DNA from: Actinophytocola sp036378875
Lineage (GTDB): Bacteria; Actinomycetota; Actinomycetes; Mycobacteriales; Pseudonocardiaceae
Length of the DNA: 64,000 bases
NCBI RefSeq assembly: GCF_036378875.1
Contig: NZ_DASUVO010000174.1
Span: forward strand, 62,001 to 126,000
Direction of reading: 5' to 3'
How positions within the stretch are numbered: the first letter of the stretch is position 1; the number at the start of each line of letters is the position of its first letter. A model generated the notes under the pieces. It was not told the origin of the DNA. It did not search any database and was given only the letters and a program-made list of their open reading frames with translations. The translations under genes and the position numbers were made by a program. Of this stretch, positions 25,474 to 33,343 are shown one piece after another.

Positions 25474-26919
25474 TTACCGGGAGAACTTCATGGCGCCGTC
25501 CTCGAGGGGGCGGTGGCGCAGCGCTACCACGTCGTGGGGGTAGCTCATGCCCAGCTGCCATGGCTTGCGCGAGCCCGCCTTCGGGAACTCGTCGATCGAC
25601 CGCAGCACGTAGCCGGCCTGGAAGTCCAGCAGCGGGCGCTCGGTGATCGTCGGGTCCTCGTTGGTCGGGACGAACCGGTCGTAGCCGCCCGCGTCCATGT
25701 GTCGCAGCAAGCGCGTCGTGTACTCGGCCACCAGGTCGGCCTTGAGTGTCCACGACGCGTTCGTGTAGCCGATGGTGAACACGAAGTTCGGCACGTCGCT
25801 CAGCATCATGCCCTTGTACGCCATGGTTTTCGGCAGCTCGACCGCCCGGCCGTCCACCGACAGCTCGATCCCGCCGAACACCAGCAGGCGCAGACCCGTT
25901 GCCGTCACGACGATGTCGGCATCCAGCGAGTCGCCCGACTCCAGCCGCACGCCTGTCTCGGTGAACTCCTTGATTCGGTCGGTCACGACCGAGGCCTTGC
26001 CGTGACGGATGGCCGTGAACAGGTCGCCGTCCGGGATCAGGCACAGTCGCTGGTCCCACGGCTGGTAGGTCGGCTTGAAGTGAGTGTCCACATCGTAGCC
26101 TGGCGGGAGCTGCTTGATGATCGCCTTGCGGATCAACGACTTCACGAGCCGTGGGCGGCGCCGGCTCAGCTGGTAGATCAGCGTGGCGGCCAGGACGTTC
26201 TTCCACCGCGCCAGGAAGTACGCGCGCTTCGCGCCCAGGAAGCGCCGCAGCGTGTTCGCGATCGCGTCCTCCGCGGGCAGCGACATGATGTACGACGGCG
26301 AGCGTTGCAGCATCGTCACATGCGCGGCCCGGTCGGTCATCGCCGGCACCAGGGTCACGGCCGTGGCGCCGCTGCCGATCACGACCACGTTCTTGCCCGT
26401 GTAGTCGAGATCCTCCGGCCAGTGCTGCGGATGCACGAGCGTGCCGCCGAAGCGCTCGATACCCGCGAACTGCGGCAGGTGCCCGGCGTCGTAGTGGTAG
26501 TAGCCGCTGCACAGGTACAGCAGGGACGCCGTCAGCTCCACCGTTTGACCGTTGTGGACCGCTGAGACCGTCCACCGTGAGTCTTCTGTGGACCAGCTGG
26601 CGCGTACGACCCGGTGACCGAAACGAATATGGCGGTCGATACCGGCTTCCCGCGCGGTGTCCCGGACGTACTGGAGGATCGACGGCCCGTCCGCGATGGC
26701 CTTCGCCTTGGTCCACGGGCGGAACCGGTAGCCAAGCGTGTGCATGTCGGAGTCGGACCGCACACCCGGGTACCGGAACAGGTCCCAGGTGCCGCCGATG
26801 GTCTCGCGTGCCTCGAGGATCGCGTACGTCCGGTTCGGGAACGCTGCCTGGAGCTGATAAGCCGCACCGATGCCGGACAGCCCGGCACCGACGATCAACA
26901 CGTCAACATGCTGCGTCAT
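25474..26919 (-). CDS. Flavin-containing Baeyer-Villiger-type monooxygenase (EthA/MymA-like)
   Basis: A 481-residue FAD/NADPH monooxygenase. The FAD site is GAGLSGIGAAYQL, the Baeyer-Villiger fingerprint is FGGTLVHPQHWPED near residue 160, and the NADPH site is VVIGSGATAVTLVP. The GGTWDLFRYPGVRSDSDMHT segment is typical of the EthA/MymA branch, which oxidises long-chain ketones, thioamides and related compounds. It is the last gene of a minus-strand run P450, hydrolase, SDR, this gene, with 115 bp before it. The product would be an ester or lactone, a natural substrate for the hydrolase of the same cluster (inference). Confidence 0.9.
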   Translation of the reverse strand: MTQHVDVLIVGAGLSGIGAAYQLQAAFPNRTYAILEARETIGGTWDLFRYPGVRSDSDMHTLGYRFRPWTKAKAIADGPSILQYVRDTAREAGIDRHIRFGHRVVRASWSTEDSRWTVSAVHNGQTVELTASLLYLCSGYYHYDAGHLPQFAGIERFGGTLVHPQHWPEDLDYTGKNVVVIGSGATAVTLVPAMTDRAAHVTMLQRSPSYIMSLPAEDAIANTLRRFLGAKRAYFLARWKNVLAATLIYQLSRRRPRLVKSLIRKAIIKQLPPGYDVDTHFKPTYQPWDQRLCLIPDGDLFTAIRHGKASVVTDRIKEFTETGVRLESGDSLDADIVVTATGLRLLVFGGIELSVDGRAVELPKTMAYKGMMLSDVPNFVFTIGYTNASWTLKADLVAEYTTRLLRHMDAGGYDRFVPTNEDPTITERPLLDFQAGYVLRSIDEFPKAGSRKPWQLGMSYPHDVVALRHRPLEDGAMKFSR

Positions 26920-27010
26920 GCCGTCTCCTCACCCGCTCCGTGGCGCCGGAACGCTCCGCAAGCTCCGCTCCACCGGCGCCCTCCGCGGGCTCCGAGCCGG
27001 CCTGAACATC

Positions 27011-27037
27011 GATGGTTCGCTCCGCACGCTCCGCTCA
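27011..27037 (-). repeat. 27-bp repeat carrying the SDR stop codon (copy 1)
   Basis: On the minus strand the sequence begins with the TGA stop of the SDR gene and reads TGAGCGGAGCGTGCGGAGC then GAACCATC. A near-identical unit (25 of 27 bases) begins with the stop codon of the siderophore-binding protein gene at 61391-61417. A related degenerate GCTCCGC-rich stretch continues to 26940. It may be a gene-end repeat influencing mRNA stability or termination; its origin is unknown. Confidence 0.6.
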
Positions 27038-27880
27038 CGCCATCTCCTTCTGCTCGGGGCGCAGGAGCTTCTGCACACGGGAGAGCACGTCGAAGTAGTG
27101 CGTCGGCGTGAGGCGGGCCAGCGCGTCGAACACGTACGCGTCCGGACCGACCAGGATCCGCGCCTTCCCGGCCTCAAGACCTTTGTGGATGATCGAGGCC
27201 GCCTTGTCCGGCGAGGTCATCGTGATCGCCTCGAACTCCGCGGCCAGCTGTTCCCTGCTCCGGCCGCGCCCCTCCGGGTCCTTGCGCATCCGCATGTTGC
27301 GGGCGATGTTCGTGGTGATGCCACCCGGGTGGACGGTCACCGCACGTACTCCGGTGCCCCGCAGCTCCTGCCGCAAGGAGTCGGTGAAGCCGCGGACGGC
27401 GAACTTCGCCGAGCAGTAGGCACTCTGGTACGGCATGCCCACGAGACCGAACACACTGGACGTGTTCACGATGGCGCCGTCGTCCTGCGCGACGAGGATC
27501 GGCAGGAACGCCCGCGTCCCGTTCACGACGCCGTGGAAGTTGATGTCCCACAACCAGTCGTCGTCCTCGGGCGTCGCGTCGAGGACGGTGGACGTGACCG
27601 CGACCCCGGCATTGTTGAACACGGCGGCGAGCGGCGCCGGCAGCCAGTCCCGCACCTCGTCGGCGAACCGTTGCACGTCCGTCGCGTCGCGGACGTCGAG
27701 GGCCCTGGTCAGCACCCGCCCGGACAGGGAGGCCGCGGTCTCCTTCAGACCGGACTCGTCGATGTCGGCGATGGCGACCGGCGAACCGAGCCGGGACAAC
27801 CGCTGCGCCAACGCACGGCCGATCCCCGAGGCGGCGCCGGTGATCATCACCGGTCGGCCGGTGATGCTAGATCGTGGCAT
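27035..27880 (-). CDS. Short-chain dehydrogenase/reductase
   Basis: A 281-residue classical SDR. It has the NAD(P) motif TGAASGIG at residues 14-21, acidic IADIDE (which favours NAD), NNAG, and the catalytic serine in NTSSVFG followed by YCSAK. The C-terminal extension (KGLEAGKARILVGPDAYVFD) matches the SadH-like/mycobacterial branch found beside Baeyer-Villiger monooxygenases. It likely oxidises an alcohol to the ketone used by the next enzyme. ATG 27880 lies inside the end of the hydrolase gene (14-bp overlap), with AAAGGAG 6 bases upstream, so the genes are coupled. Confidence 0.9.
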   Translation of the reverse strand: MPRSSITGRPVMITGAASGIGRALAQRLSRLGSPVAIADIDESGLKETAASLSGRVLTRALDVRDATDVQRFADEVRDWLPAPLAAVFNNAGVAVTSTVLDATPEDDDWLWDINFHGVVNGTRAFLPILVAQDDGAIVNTSSVFGLVGMPYQSAYCSAKFAVRGFTDSLRQELRGTGVRAVTVHPGGITTNIARNMRMRKDPEGRGRSREQLAAEFEAITMTSPDKAASIIHKGLEAGKARILVGPDAYVFDALARLTPTHYFDVLSRVQKLLRPEQKEMA

Positions 27881-28754
27881 CCTCGCTCCTTTGCCGTGCG
27901 TGGTCGTCGATCAGGTCGAGCAGGCGCGGCCACGCGCCCTTCGGTAGATCGTGGCCCATGCCGGGGATGGTCTCCAAACGAGCGCCGCCGATCGCGCGTG
28001 CCGTGGCGGCGCCGCCGGTCGGGTGCACCATGCGGTCGCGGTCGCCGTGGATCACCAGCGTCGGCGCGGTGATCGCACGCAGCCGCGACGTCCGGTCGCC
28101 GGAACGGAAGATCGCCGCCAGCTGGCGGCCCACGCCGGCCGGCGACGGGTCCCGGTCCCAGCCGGACCCGGCCAGCTCGCGGACCGCCGCCTCGTCGAAC
28201 GGGAAGCCGTGCGAGCCGATGTGCCGGAAGATCCGCACGGCTCGGTCCTCGGCCTCCGCGCGGGTCCGCGCCGGCTTGCCGCCCATCAGCAGCCATGTCG
28301 ACAGCGCCGGCCGGCCGGCCTTGCGCGCGCCGGTGTTCGACATGATCGACGTGAGCGTGCGGACCCGCTCGGGACGCAGTGCCGCCACGGTCTGCGCGAT
28401 CATGCCGCCCATCGACACGCCGGCAATGTGGGTGTCCGCCAGGTCGAGCGCGTCGAGGAGCCCGATGGTGTCGGTCGCCATGTCGGTCAGGTCGTACTGT
28501 TCCGCCGGCCACTGTCGCAAAAGGATCGCACCGGGGCGGGGCGGCCGGAACCTCATGTGGGTCGAGCGGCCCGCGTCGCGGTTGTCGAAACGGATCACCC
28601 GGTACCCGCGCGCGGCGAGCTCCTCGCAGAACGCCGTCGGCCAGCTGTGCAGCTGCTGCCCGAGCCCCGCGACGAGCACGAGCGGCTCACCCGTACCGAT
28701 CTCCTCGTACGCGAGGGAGATCCCCCGTCCGACGTCGGCGATTCGTTCGGTCAC
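27867..28754 (-). CDS. Alpha/beta hydrolase
   Basis: A 295-residue esterase-type hydrolase. It shows the oxyanion segment VLVAGLGQQLHSW, nucleophile elbow GVSMGG, acid region VIHGDRDRMV and histidine region IPGMGHDLP. The GLGQQL N-terminus and lid size match bacterial esterases of the 3-oxoadipate lactonase/LipG-like type. The GTG start overlaps the P450 stop (GTGA at 28754-28751) and the end overlaps the SDR start. In the operon it may cleave the ester made by the Baeyer-Villiger monooxygenase (inference). Confidence 0.9.
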   Translation of the reverse strand: MTERIADVGRGISLAYEEIGTGEPLVLVAGLGQQLHSWPTAFCEELAARGYRVIRFDNRDAGRSTHMRFRPPRPGAILLRQWPAEQYDLTDMATDTIGLLDALDLADTHIAGVSMGGMIAQTVAALRPERVRTLTSIMSNTGARKAGRPALSTWLLMGGKPARTRAEAEDRAVRIFRHIGSHGFPFDEAAVRELAGSGWDRDPSPAGVGRQLAAIFRSGDRTSRLRAITAPTLVIHGDRDRMVHPTGGAATARAIGGARLETIPGMGHDLPKGAWPRLLDLIDDHARQRSEDATI

Positions 28755-30082
28755 GAGTGTGCTCCCCTCGAGGTGGTGGTGGCGGTCGGTGCGGCACCCG
28801 TGGTGCGGCGGTGGACGACCGCCAGGCCACCGTCGCGTGGCGCGCTGGCCACGCCGCGCGAGTGCCAGCGCTCGTCGGGCTCGCTCGTCGGCGCCAGCGT
28901 GAAGTCCCGCAGCATCGTGCGAAGAACGACGTTCATCTCCATGACGGCGAACGCGGCGCCGATGCAGCGACGGGTGCCGCCACCGAACGGGATCCACTGG
29001 TACAGGTCCGGCCTGGTGCCGGTGAACCGCGACGGGTCGAACGCCCTGGGGTTGGGGAACACGGCGGGGTCGTCGTGGATCAGGTCGATGCTGACCAGCA
29101 CGTTCATCCCCTTCGGCACCGTCCACCGGCCGAGCTGGAAGCCGTCGGTCCTGATGTTGCGGCCCACGAGGTCGATGACCGGGCGGACTCGCTGCACCTC
29201 GGTGATCACCGCCTCCCGCAGCTCCTTGCCGCCGGCGTCCACCTCGTCGACGAGGGCGTCGAGCACGTCCGGGTGCCGGCGCAGCCGCTCGACCGCCCAG
29301 GCGAGCGTCGTCGCCGTCGTCTCGTGCCCGGCGGCCAGCAGCGTGAGCAGTTGGTCGGCGACCTCACTCCGGGTCATCGCCGAGCCGTCCTCGTAGCGGC
29401 TCTGCAGCATCATGGCGAGCACGTCGTTGCGATCGTCGAGGTCGGTCGCCTTGTCGATCAACCGGTTGATGACCGCGTCGTACTCGCGGCGCAGGGCCCG
29501 GAAGCGGCCCCACGGGGTCCACGAACCGTAGTCCCGCTTCGGGATCGGCAGCAGGGCGAGCTTCGAGCCGAGCGCGACCAGCTTCGGCAGCAGGTCCCTT
29601 AGGTCGGCGAACTCCGCGCCCTCCGCGCCGAACACCGCGCGCAGGATCGCGTTGAGGGTGATCCGCATGGTCGACGGCATCACCGGGAACGGTCGCCCCT
29701 GCGGCCATCCCGCCAGCTCGTTGACGGTCTCTTCCTCGACGATCTGCTCGAACGCGGCGAGGCGGCGGCCGTGGAAGGGCGGCACCAGCAGCTTGCGCTG
29801 GGCGCGGTGCGCCTCGCCCTGTAACGCGAACAGCGAGCCGGGGCCCAGGATGCGGCCGAGGTTGGGCTCGACGTTCTCCGCGATGTCCGGACTGGTCTGG
29901 AACAGCTGCCTGATCTCGGCCGGGTCGCTGATGACCAGCGCGCGCCCGAAGATCGGCGTCTTGACCACGAACGCGTCGCCGTACCGCTTCCGGGTCTCCC
30001 GCATGCCCCTGTGCGGTCTGGTCATCGCGTAGAGCACCTGCACGAGTACTGGTGTGGACGGACCGGGCGGAAGCGTCGTCAT
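28751..30082 (-). CDS. Cytochrome P450
   Basis: A 443-residue bacterial P450. The I-helix oxygen site is AAGHETTATT, the K-helix ExxR is in TEVQRVRP, and the heme loop is FGGGTRRCIG with the Cys thiolate ligand. The start MTTLPPGPSTP is that of the CYP135/138-like actinobacterial group. No membrane anchor is seen, so it needs separate redox partners, which are not encoded nearby. It is the first gene of the operon leading to hydrolase, SDR and Baeyer-Villiger monooxygenase and is divergent from a TetR gene with twin operators in between. Confidence 0.92.
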   Translation of the reverse strand: MTTLPPGPSTPVLVQVLYAMTRPHRGMRETRKRYGDAFVVKTPIFGRALVISDPAEIRQLFQTSPDIAENVEPNLGRILGPGSLFALQGEAHRAQRKLLVPPFHGRRLAAFEQIVEEETVNELAGWPQGRPFPVMPSTMRITLNAILRAVFGAEGAEFADLRDLLPKLVALGSKLALLPIPKRDYGSWTPWGRFRALRREYDAVINRLIDKATDLDDRNDVLAMMLQSRYEDGSAMTRSEVADQLLTLLAAGHETTATTLAWAVERLRRHPDVLDALVDEVDAGGKELREAVITEVQRVRPVIDLVGRNIRTDGFQLGRWTVPKGMNVLVSIDLIHDDPAVFPNPRAFDPSRFTGTRPDLYQWIPFGGGTRRCIGAAFAVMEMNVVLRTMLRDFTLAPTSEPDERWHSRGVASAPRDGGLAVVHRRTTGAAPTATTTSRGAHS

Positions 30083-30106
30083 CTGCGCAACACCTTCCTC
30101 GGAGTT

Positions 30107-30145
30107 GGTACGCGGCCGTACCATCGCACGGTACGCCGCTGTACC
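30107..30145. promoter_or_regulatory. Twin operators between P450 operon and TetR gene
   Basis: GGTACGCGGCCGTACC at 30107-30122 and GGTACGCCGCTGTACC at 30130-30145 are two 16-bp palindromes, 23 bp apart centre to centre, in the gap between the divergent P450 (30082) and TetR (30185) starts. They are the probable binding sites of that TetR, giving autoregulation and repression of the whole oxidation operon. Confidence 0.8.
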
Positions 30146-30184
30146 ATCGATCACAAGCGGCCGGGCGATCGTGGGAGGACTAGC

Positions 30185-30775
30185 GTGACCACGGTGATGA
30201 CGCGGGACCCGTACCGGCAACGACTGCTGGACGGCCTCGCGGAGTCCATTGTGGAGATCGGCTACCTTGACACGACGGTGGCCGACATCGTCCGCCGAGC
30301 CCGCACGTCGCGCCGCACGTTCTACGAGCACTTCGCCGGCAAGGAGGAGTGCTTCGTCGCGTTGCTGACCGAGGCCAACACGGCGATGATCTCCGAGATC
30401 GCGGCGTCCGTGGACCCGACCGCGCCATGGCGGGTACAGGTGCGGCAGGCGGTCGAGGCGTGGATCGGGTGCGCGGAGTCGCAGCCTGGGATCGTCGTGA
30501 GCTGGATCCGGGACGTGCCGGCGCTCGGCGTGTCCGGCCGGACACTCACACGAGACCTGATGGCCGCGTTCACCGACATGGTCCAGACCTTGGTCATGAC
30601 GGAGCGGTGGCGGGCGATCCGGCCCGACGGCGTGCCGAGGCAGCTGGCGATCGTCCTACTCGGCGGGTTGCGTGAGCTGATCGCCACGACGGTGGAGGAG
30701 GGCGGACACCCCGCCGACATCACCGAAGTGGCCGTGAGTGCGTCAATCGCGCTGTTGGCGCCGCCGGGGAACTAG
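30185..30775 (+). CDS. TetR family repressor of the P450 operon
   Basis: A 196-residue repressor with helix-turn-helix TVADIVRRARTSRRTFYEHF and a C-terminal ligand domain typical of the TetR_C group beside P450/hydrolase operons. The GTG start has GGGAGGA about 7 bases upstream. It should bind the palindromes at 30107-30145. Its natural ligand is probably a substrate of the operon. It is followed by the LacI-type gene after 10 bp. Confidence 0.9.
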   Translation: MTTVMTRDPYRQRLLDGLAESIVEIGYLDTTVADIVRRARTSRRTFYEHFAGKEECFVALLTEANTAMISEIAASVDPTAPWRVQVRQAVEAWIGCAESQPGIVVSWIRDVPALGVSGRTLTRDLMAAFTDMVQTLVMTERWRAIRPDGVPRQLAIVLLGGLRELIATTVEEGGHPADITEVAVSASIALLAPPGN

Positions 30776-30785
30776 AGTTGCGCGT

Positions 30786-31763
30786 GTGAGCAAGGACGAG
30801 CCGGTCACGCTGATCGCGCTGGCGCGGGCGGCCGGGGTGTCGAAGACGACCGCGTCGGACGCGTTGCGCAACTCCGGGCGCGTTTCGGAGCAGACCCGCC
30901 AGCACGTGGTCTCGGTCGCCACCCGGCTCGGGTACTCCCCCAACCCGTCCGCGCGGTCACTGCGCCGGGGCAGCACCGGGGCGATCGGGCTGCACCTGCC
31001 GGAGATCCTCACCCGGTCGGAGTACTACATGTCGTTCGTCTTCGGCGTGGTCGACTTCGCGGCACGGCAGGACTACGACGTCACGCTGATCACCTCGCGG
31101 CGTGGCACGTTCCCCCGGGTGGACGGCATCGTGCTCGGCGACCCGCTGGAGGCCGACTCGGTGGCGAGCCGCCTCATGACGTCGTCGGTGCCGGTGGTGA
31201 CGTGCGAACGGTTCACCGGCGACTCCGAGCCGGCCGGCATAGTCCGGTCCGACCATGCCGCGACGCTGGCTTCGCTGCTGGATCACCTGCGTGCCGCGGG
31301 TGCCCGCCGCATCGCACTGCTCGCGTCCAGTGTGGTCACTGACTGGGGCGCAACACTGCAGCACGCCTACCGGTCGTGGTGCGCTTCTCATGGTGTGCCG
31401 GTTTTGTTGCGTGACCTGCCGTTCGGCTCTCCTGCCATCGCCGTACAGGATACCGTCCGCGCCTTGCTGGCGGCGGACATCGACGCACTGGTCTGCGCCC
31501 CGGACGGCTCGGCGATGGCGGCCCTTCCGGTCCTACGCGCGGCCGGCCGGGTGATCGGGAAGGACCTGCTACTGGCGTCCTGTGTAGACAGCACACCGCT
31601 CGGACACGCTGACCCACCGATCACGGCCATCGACCTGCGCCCTCGCGAGGCCGGCGCCGAGTGCGCGAAGCTGCTGTTCGAAATCCTGAACGGCGAGACT
31701 CCCCACGGCGCGGTGCGAGAACAACCCATCGACCTGATCCCCCGAGCCTCCACCGTCTCGTGA
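30786..31763 (+). CDS. LacI family transcriptional regulator
   Basis: A 325-residue LacI-type repressor. The headpiece is clear: TLIALARAAGVSKTTASDAL, then a hinge helix NPSARSLRRGSTGAIG, and a periplasmic-binding-protein-like sugar domain (VDGIVLGDPLEADSV; PPITAIDLRPREAG). Family members sense sugars or nucleosides, yet no sugar transport or catabolic gene is adjacent, so its targets are elsewhere. GTG 30786 is chosen as it puts the headpiece at the N-terminus; the ribosome site is weak, possibly because it is read through from the TetR gene 10 bp upstream. Confidence 0.9.
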   Translation: MSKDEPVTLIALARAAGVSKTTASDALRNSGRVSEQTRQHVVSVATRLGYSPNPSARSLRRGSTGAIGLHLPEILTRSEYYMSFVFGVVDFAARQDYDVTLITSRRGTFPRVDGIVLGDPLEADSVASRLMTSSVPVVTCERFTGDSEPAGIVRSDHAATLASLLDHLRAAGARRIALLASSVVTDWGATLQHAYRSWCASHGVPVLLRDLPFGSPAIAVQDTVRALLAADIDALVCAPDGSAMAALPVLRAAGRVIGKDLLLASCVDSTPLGHADPPITAIDLRPREAGAECAKLLFEILNGETPHGAVREQPIDLIPRASTVS

Positions 31764-31926
31764 AGGCGTCGCCCGTTCAGGTCCACATCTCGACTGAATG
31801 TGATAAGCGCTCTTCTTCATCACCCCATCAGGGCTGATTTCGAGGCTCGATAGTGATTTGACTGGCACCCGGCGCGCCTTGATGTCACTATGCCGATTTG
31901 GCTGAATCAGGCATTGATCGGCTTCT

Positions 31927-31938
31927 GGAATATATTCC
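31927..31938. promoter_or_regulatory. Palindrome upstream of the beta-propeller protein gene
   Basis: GGAATATATTCC is a perfect 12-bp palindrome 24 bp before the start of the seven-repeat protein. It is AT-rich against a GC-rich background and is placed where a -10 box or operator would lie. GGAGGGGACTG precedes the ATG at 31963 as a strong ribosome site. The rest of 31764-31962 holds no gene. Confidence 0.4.
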
Positions 31939-31962
31939 TGACCGAGCATATGGAGGGGACTG

Positions 31963-33213
31963 ATGAATTCCACGTGGTTGAGAGCTGGACTGGCCATCTC
32001 GGCGACACTCGCCGTCTCCATCGCGGGGCCGACGACTGCGCAAGCTCAGGCTCCGGCAGCTTTTCAGTTCGCCCTGGCCAATTTTGGGGTTAATCAGGGC
32101 TGGCAGGTAAACGCACATCCACGATTCCTGGCGGACATCACTGGCGATGGCCGGGCCGATGTCGTTGGTATGGGTAACGCCGGCGTCTACACCGCGGTCG
32201 CATTGGGGAATGGCGGCTTCGGACCCGCACAGTTCGTGTTGTCGGGCTTCGGCGTCAACCAGGGTTGGCAGGTGAGCGCGCATCCGCGATTCCTGGCGGA
32301 CATCACCGGTGATGGCCGGGCCGATGTCGTTGGCATGGGCAACGCCGGCGTCTGGACCGCGATCGCATTGGGGAATGGCGGCTTCGGACCCGCACAGTTC
32401 GTGTTGTCCGGTTTTGGCGTTAATCAGGGCTGGCAAGTGAACGCACATCCACGATTCCTCGCCGACATCACCGGCGACCGCAGGGCCGATATTGTCGGTA
32501 TGGGCAACGCCGGGGTATGGACAGCAGTCGCCCTGGGCAATGGCGGCTTCGGACCCGCACAGTTCGTGTTGTCGGGCTTCGGCGTCAACCAGAGCTGGCA
32601 GGTGAGTGCGCATCCACGGTTCCTCGCGGACATCACCGGCGACGGCCGGGCCGACATTGTCGGCATGGGCAACGCCGGCGTCTGGACCGCGATCGCCCTG
32701 GGCAATGGCGGCTTCGGCCCGGCCCAGTTTGTGTTGTCCGGCTTCGGCGTCAATCAGGGCTGGCAGGTAACTGCGCATCCACGATTCCTCGCCGACATCA
32801 CCGGCGACCGCAGGGCCGATATTGTCGGTATGGGCAACGCCGGGGTATGGACAGCAGTCGCCCTGGGCAATGGCGGCTTCGCGCCCGCACAGTTCGTGTT
32901 GTCCGGCTTCGGCGTCAACCATGGCTGGCAAGTGAACGCACATCCACGATTCCTCGCCGACATCACCGGCGACCGCAGGGCCGACATTGTCGGCATGGGC
33001 AACGCCGGCGTCTATACCGCAGTCGCACTGGGCAATGGCGGCTTCGGCCCGGCCCAGTTCGTCCTGTCCAATTTCGGAGTCAACCAAGGCTGGCAAGTGA
33101 ACGCACATCCACGATTCCTCGCCGACATCACCGGCGACCGCCGAGACGACATCGTCGGCATGGGCAACGCAGGCGTCTACACCGCCACAGCCCAAGGCAA
33201 CGGCCACTTCTGA
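31963..33213 (+). CDS. Secreted seven-repeat FG-GAP/VCBS-type beta-propeller protein
   Basis: A 416-residue protein. A signal peptide (AGLAISATLAVSIAGPTTAQ) ends around residue 30. The rest is seven nearly identical 55-residue repeats, each with DITGDGRADIVGMGNAGVW (or GDRRAD), a DxxGDxxxD calcium loop, and ALGNGGFGPAQ. Seven copies fit one closed seven-bladed propeller, as in integrin-like and PVL/PLL-type lectins, so binding of glycans or surface ligands with calcium is likely (inference). No catalytic domain is present. It is a stand-alone gene with a strong ribosome site. Confidence 0.85.
   Translation: MNSTWLRAGLAISATLAVSIAGPTTAQAQAPAAFQFALANFGVNQGWQVNAHPRFLADITGDGRADVVGMGNAGVYTAVALGNGGFGPAQFVLSGFGVNQGWQVSAHPRFLADITGDGRADVVGMGNAGVWTAIALGNGGFGPAQFVLSGFGVNQGWQVNAHPRFLADITGDRRADIVGMGNAGVWTAVALGNGGFGPAQFVLSGFGVNQSWQVSAHPRFLADITGDGRADIVGMGNAGVWTAIALGNGGFGPAQFVLSGFGVNQGWQVTAHPRFLADITGDRRADIVGMGNAGVWTAVALGNGGFAPAQFVLSGFGVNHGWQVNAHPRFLADITGDRRADIVGMGNAGVYTAVALGNGGFGPAQFVLSNFGVNQGWQVNAHPRFLADITGDRRDDIVGMGNAGVYTATAQGNGHF
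32068..33210 (+). repeat. Seven tandem 165-bp repeats within the propeller gene
   Basis: The coding repeats have a period of exactly 165 bp (for example TTC codons at 32068 and 32233), with nucleotide identity so high that long blocks are unchanged between units. Differences cluster in third positions and in a few codons (GDG/GDR, Trp/Tyr, Val/Ile). Such similarity implies recent expansion or ongoing gene conversion. The last unit is truncated by the stop codon. Confidence 0.85.
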
Positions 33214-33223
33214 CGAGCGTCAG

Positions 33224-33341
33224 CCGCGAGTCGCGCTTTCGGCCCCTGCGAGTTGCGCTTTCGGGAACACCGGGGCGTACGAAAACGCAACTCGGGGGTG
33301 CTGAACGCGAGACTCGCCGGGGCTGAACGCGCGACTCGCGG
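33224..33341. terminator. Large inverted repeat between convergent propeller and aldehyde dehydrogenase genes
   Basis: Arms CCGCGAGTCGCGC (33224-33236) and its exact complement (33329-33341) enclose further inverted units: GAGTTGCGCTTTCG against GAAAACGCAACTC. The unit family (AACGCGAGACTCGC, AACGCGCGACTCGCG) resembles the GAGTCCAACGC motifs at 7550-7610. It fills the space between two convergent genes and may terminate both; it may equally be an intergenic repeat family. Confidence 0.6.
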
Positions 33342-33343
33342 TG

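Noticed and set aside
31888..33207. A 439-codon repetitive minus-strand frame opposite the propeller gene
   Set aside because: Its regularity only mirrors the 165-bp repeats of the plus strand; it has no signal peptide or ribosome site and starts inside the gap.
32068..33210. The seven 165-bp repeats as a CRISPR or other non-coding array
   Set aside because: They have no unique spacers, are in frame with a signal peptide and encode a known blade motif.
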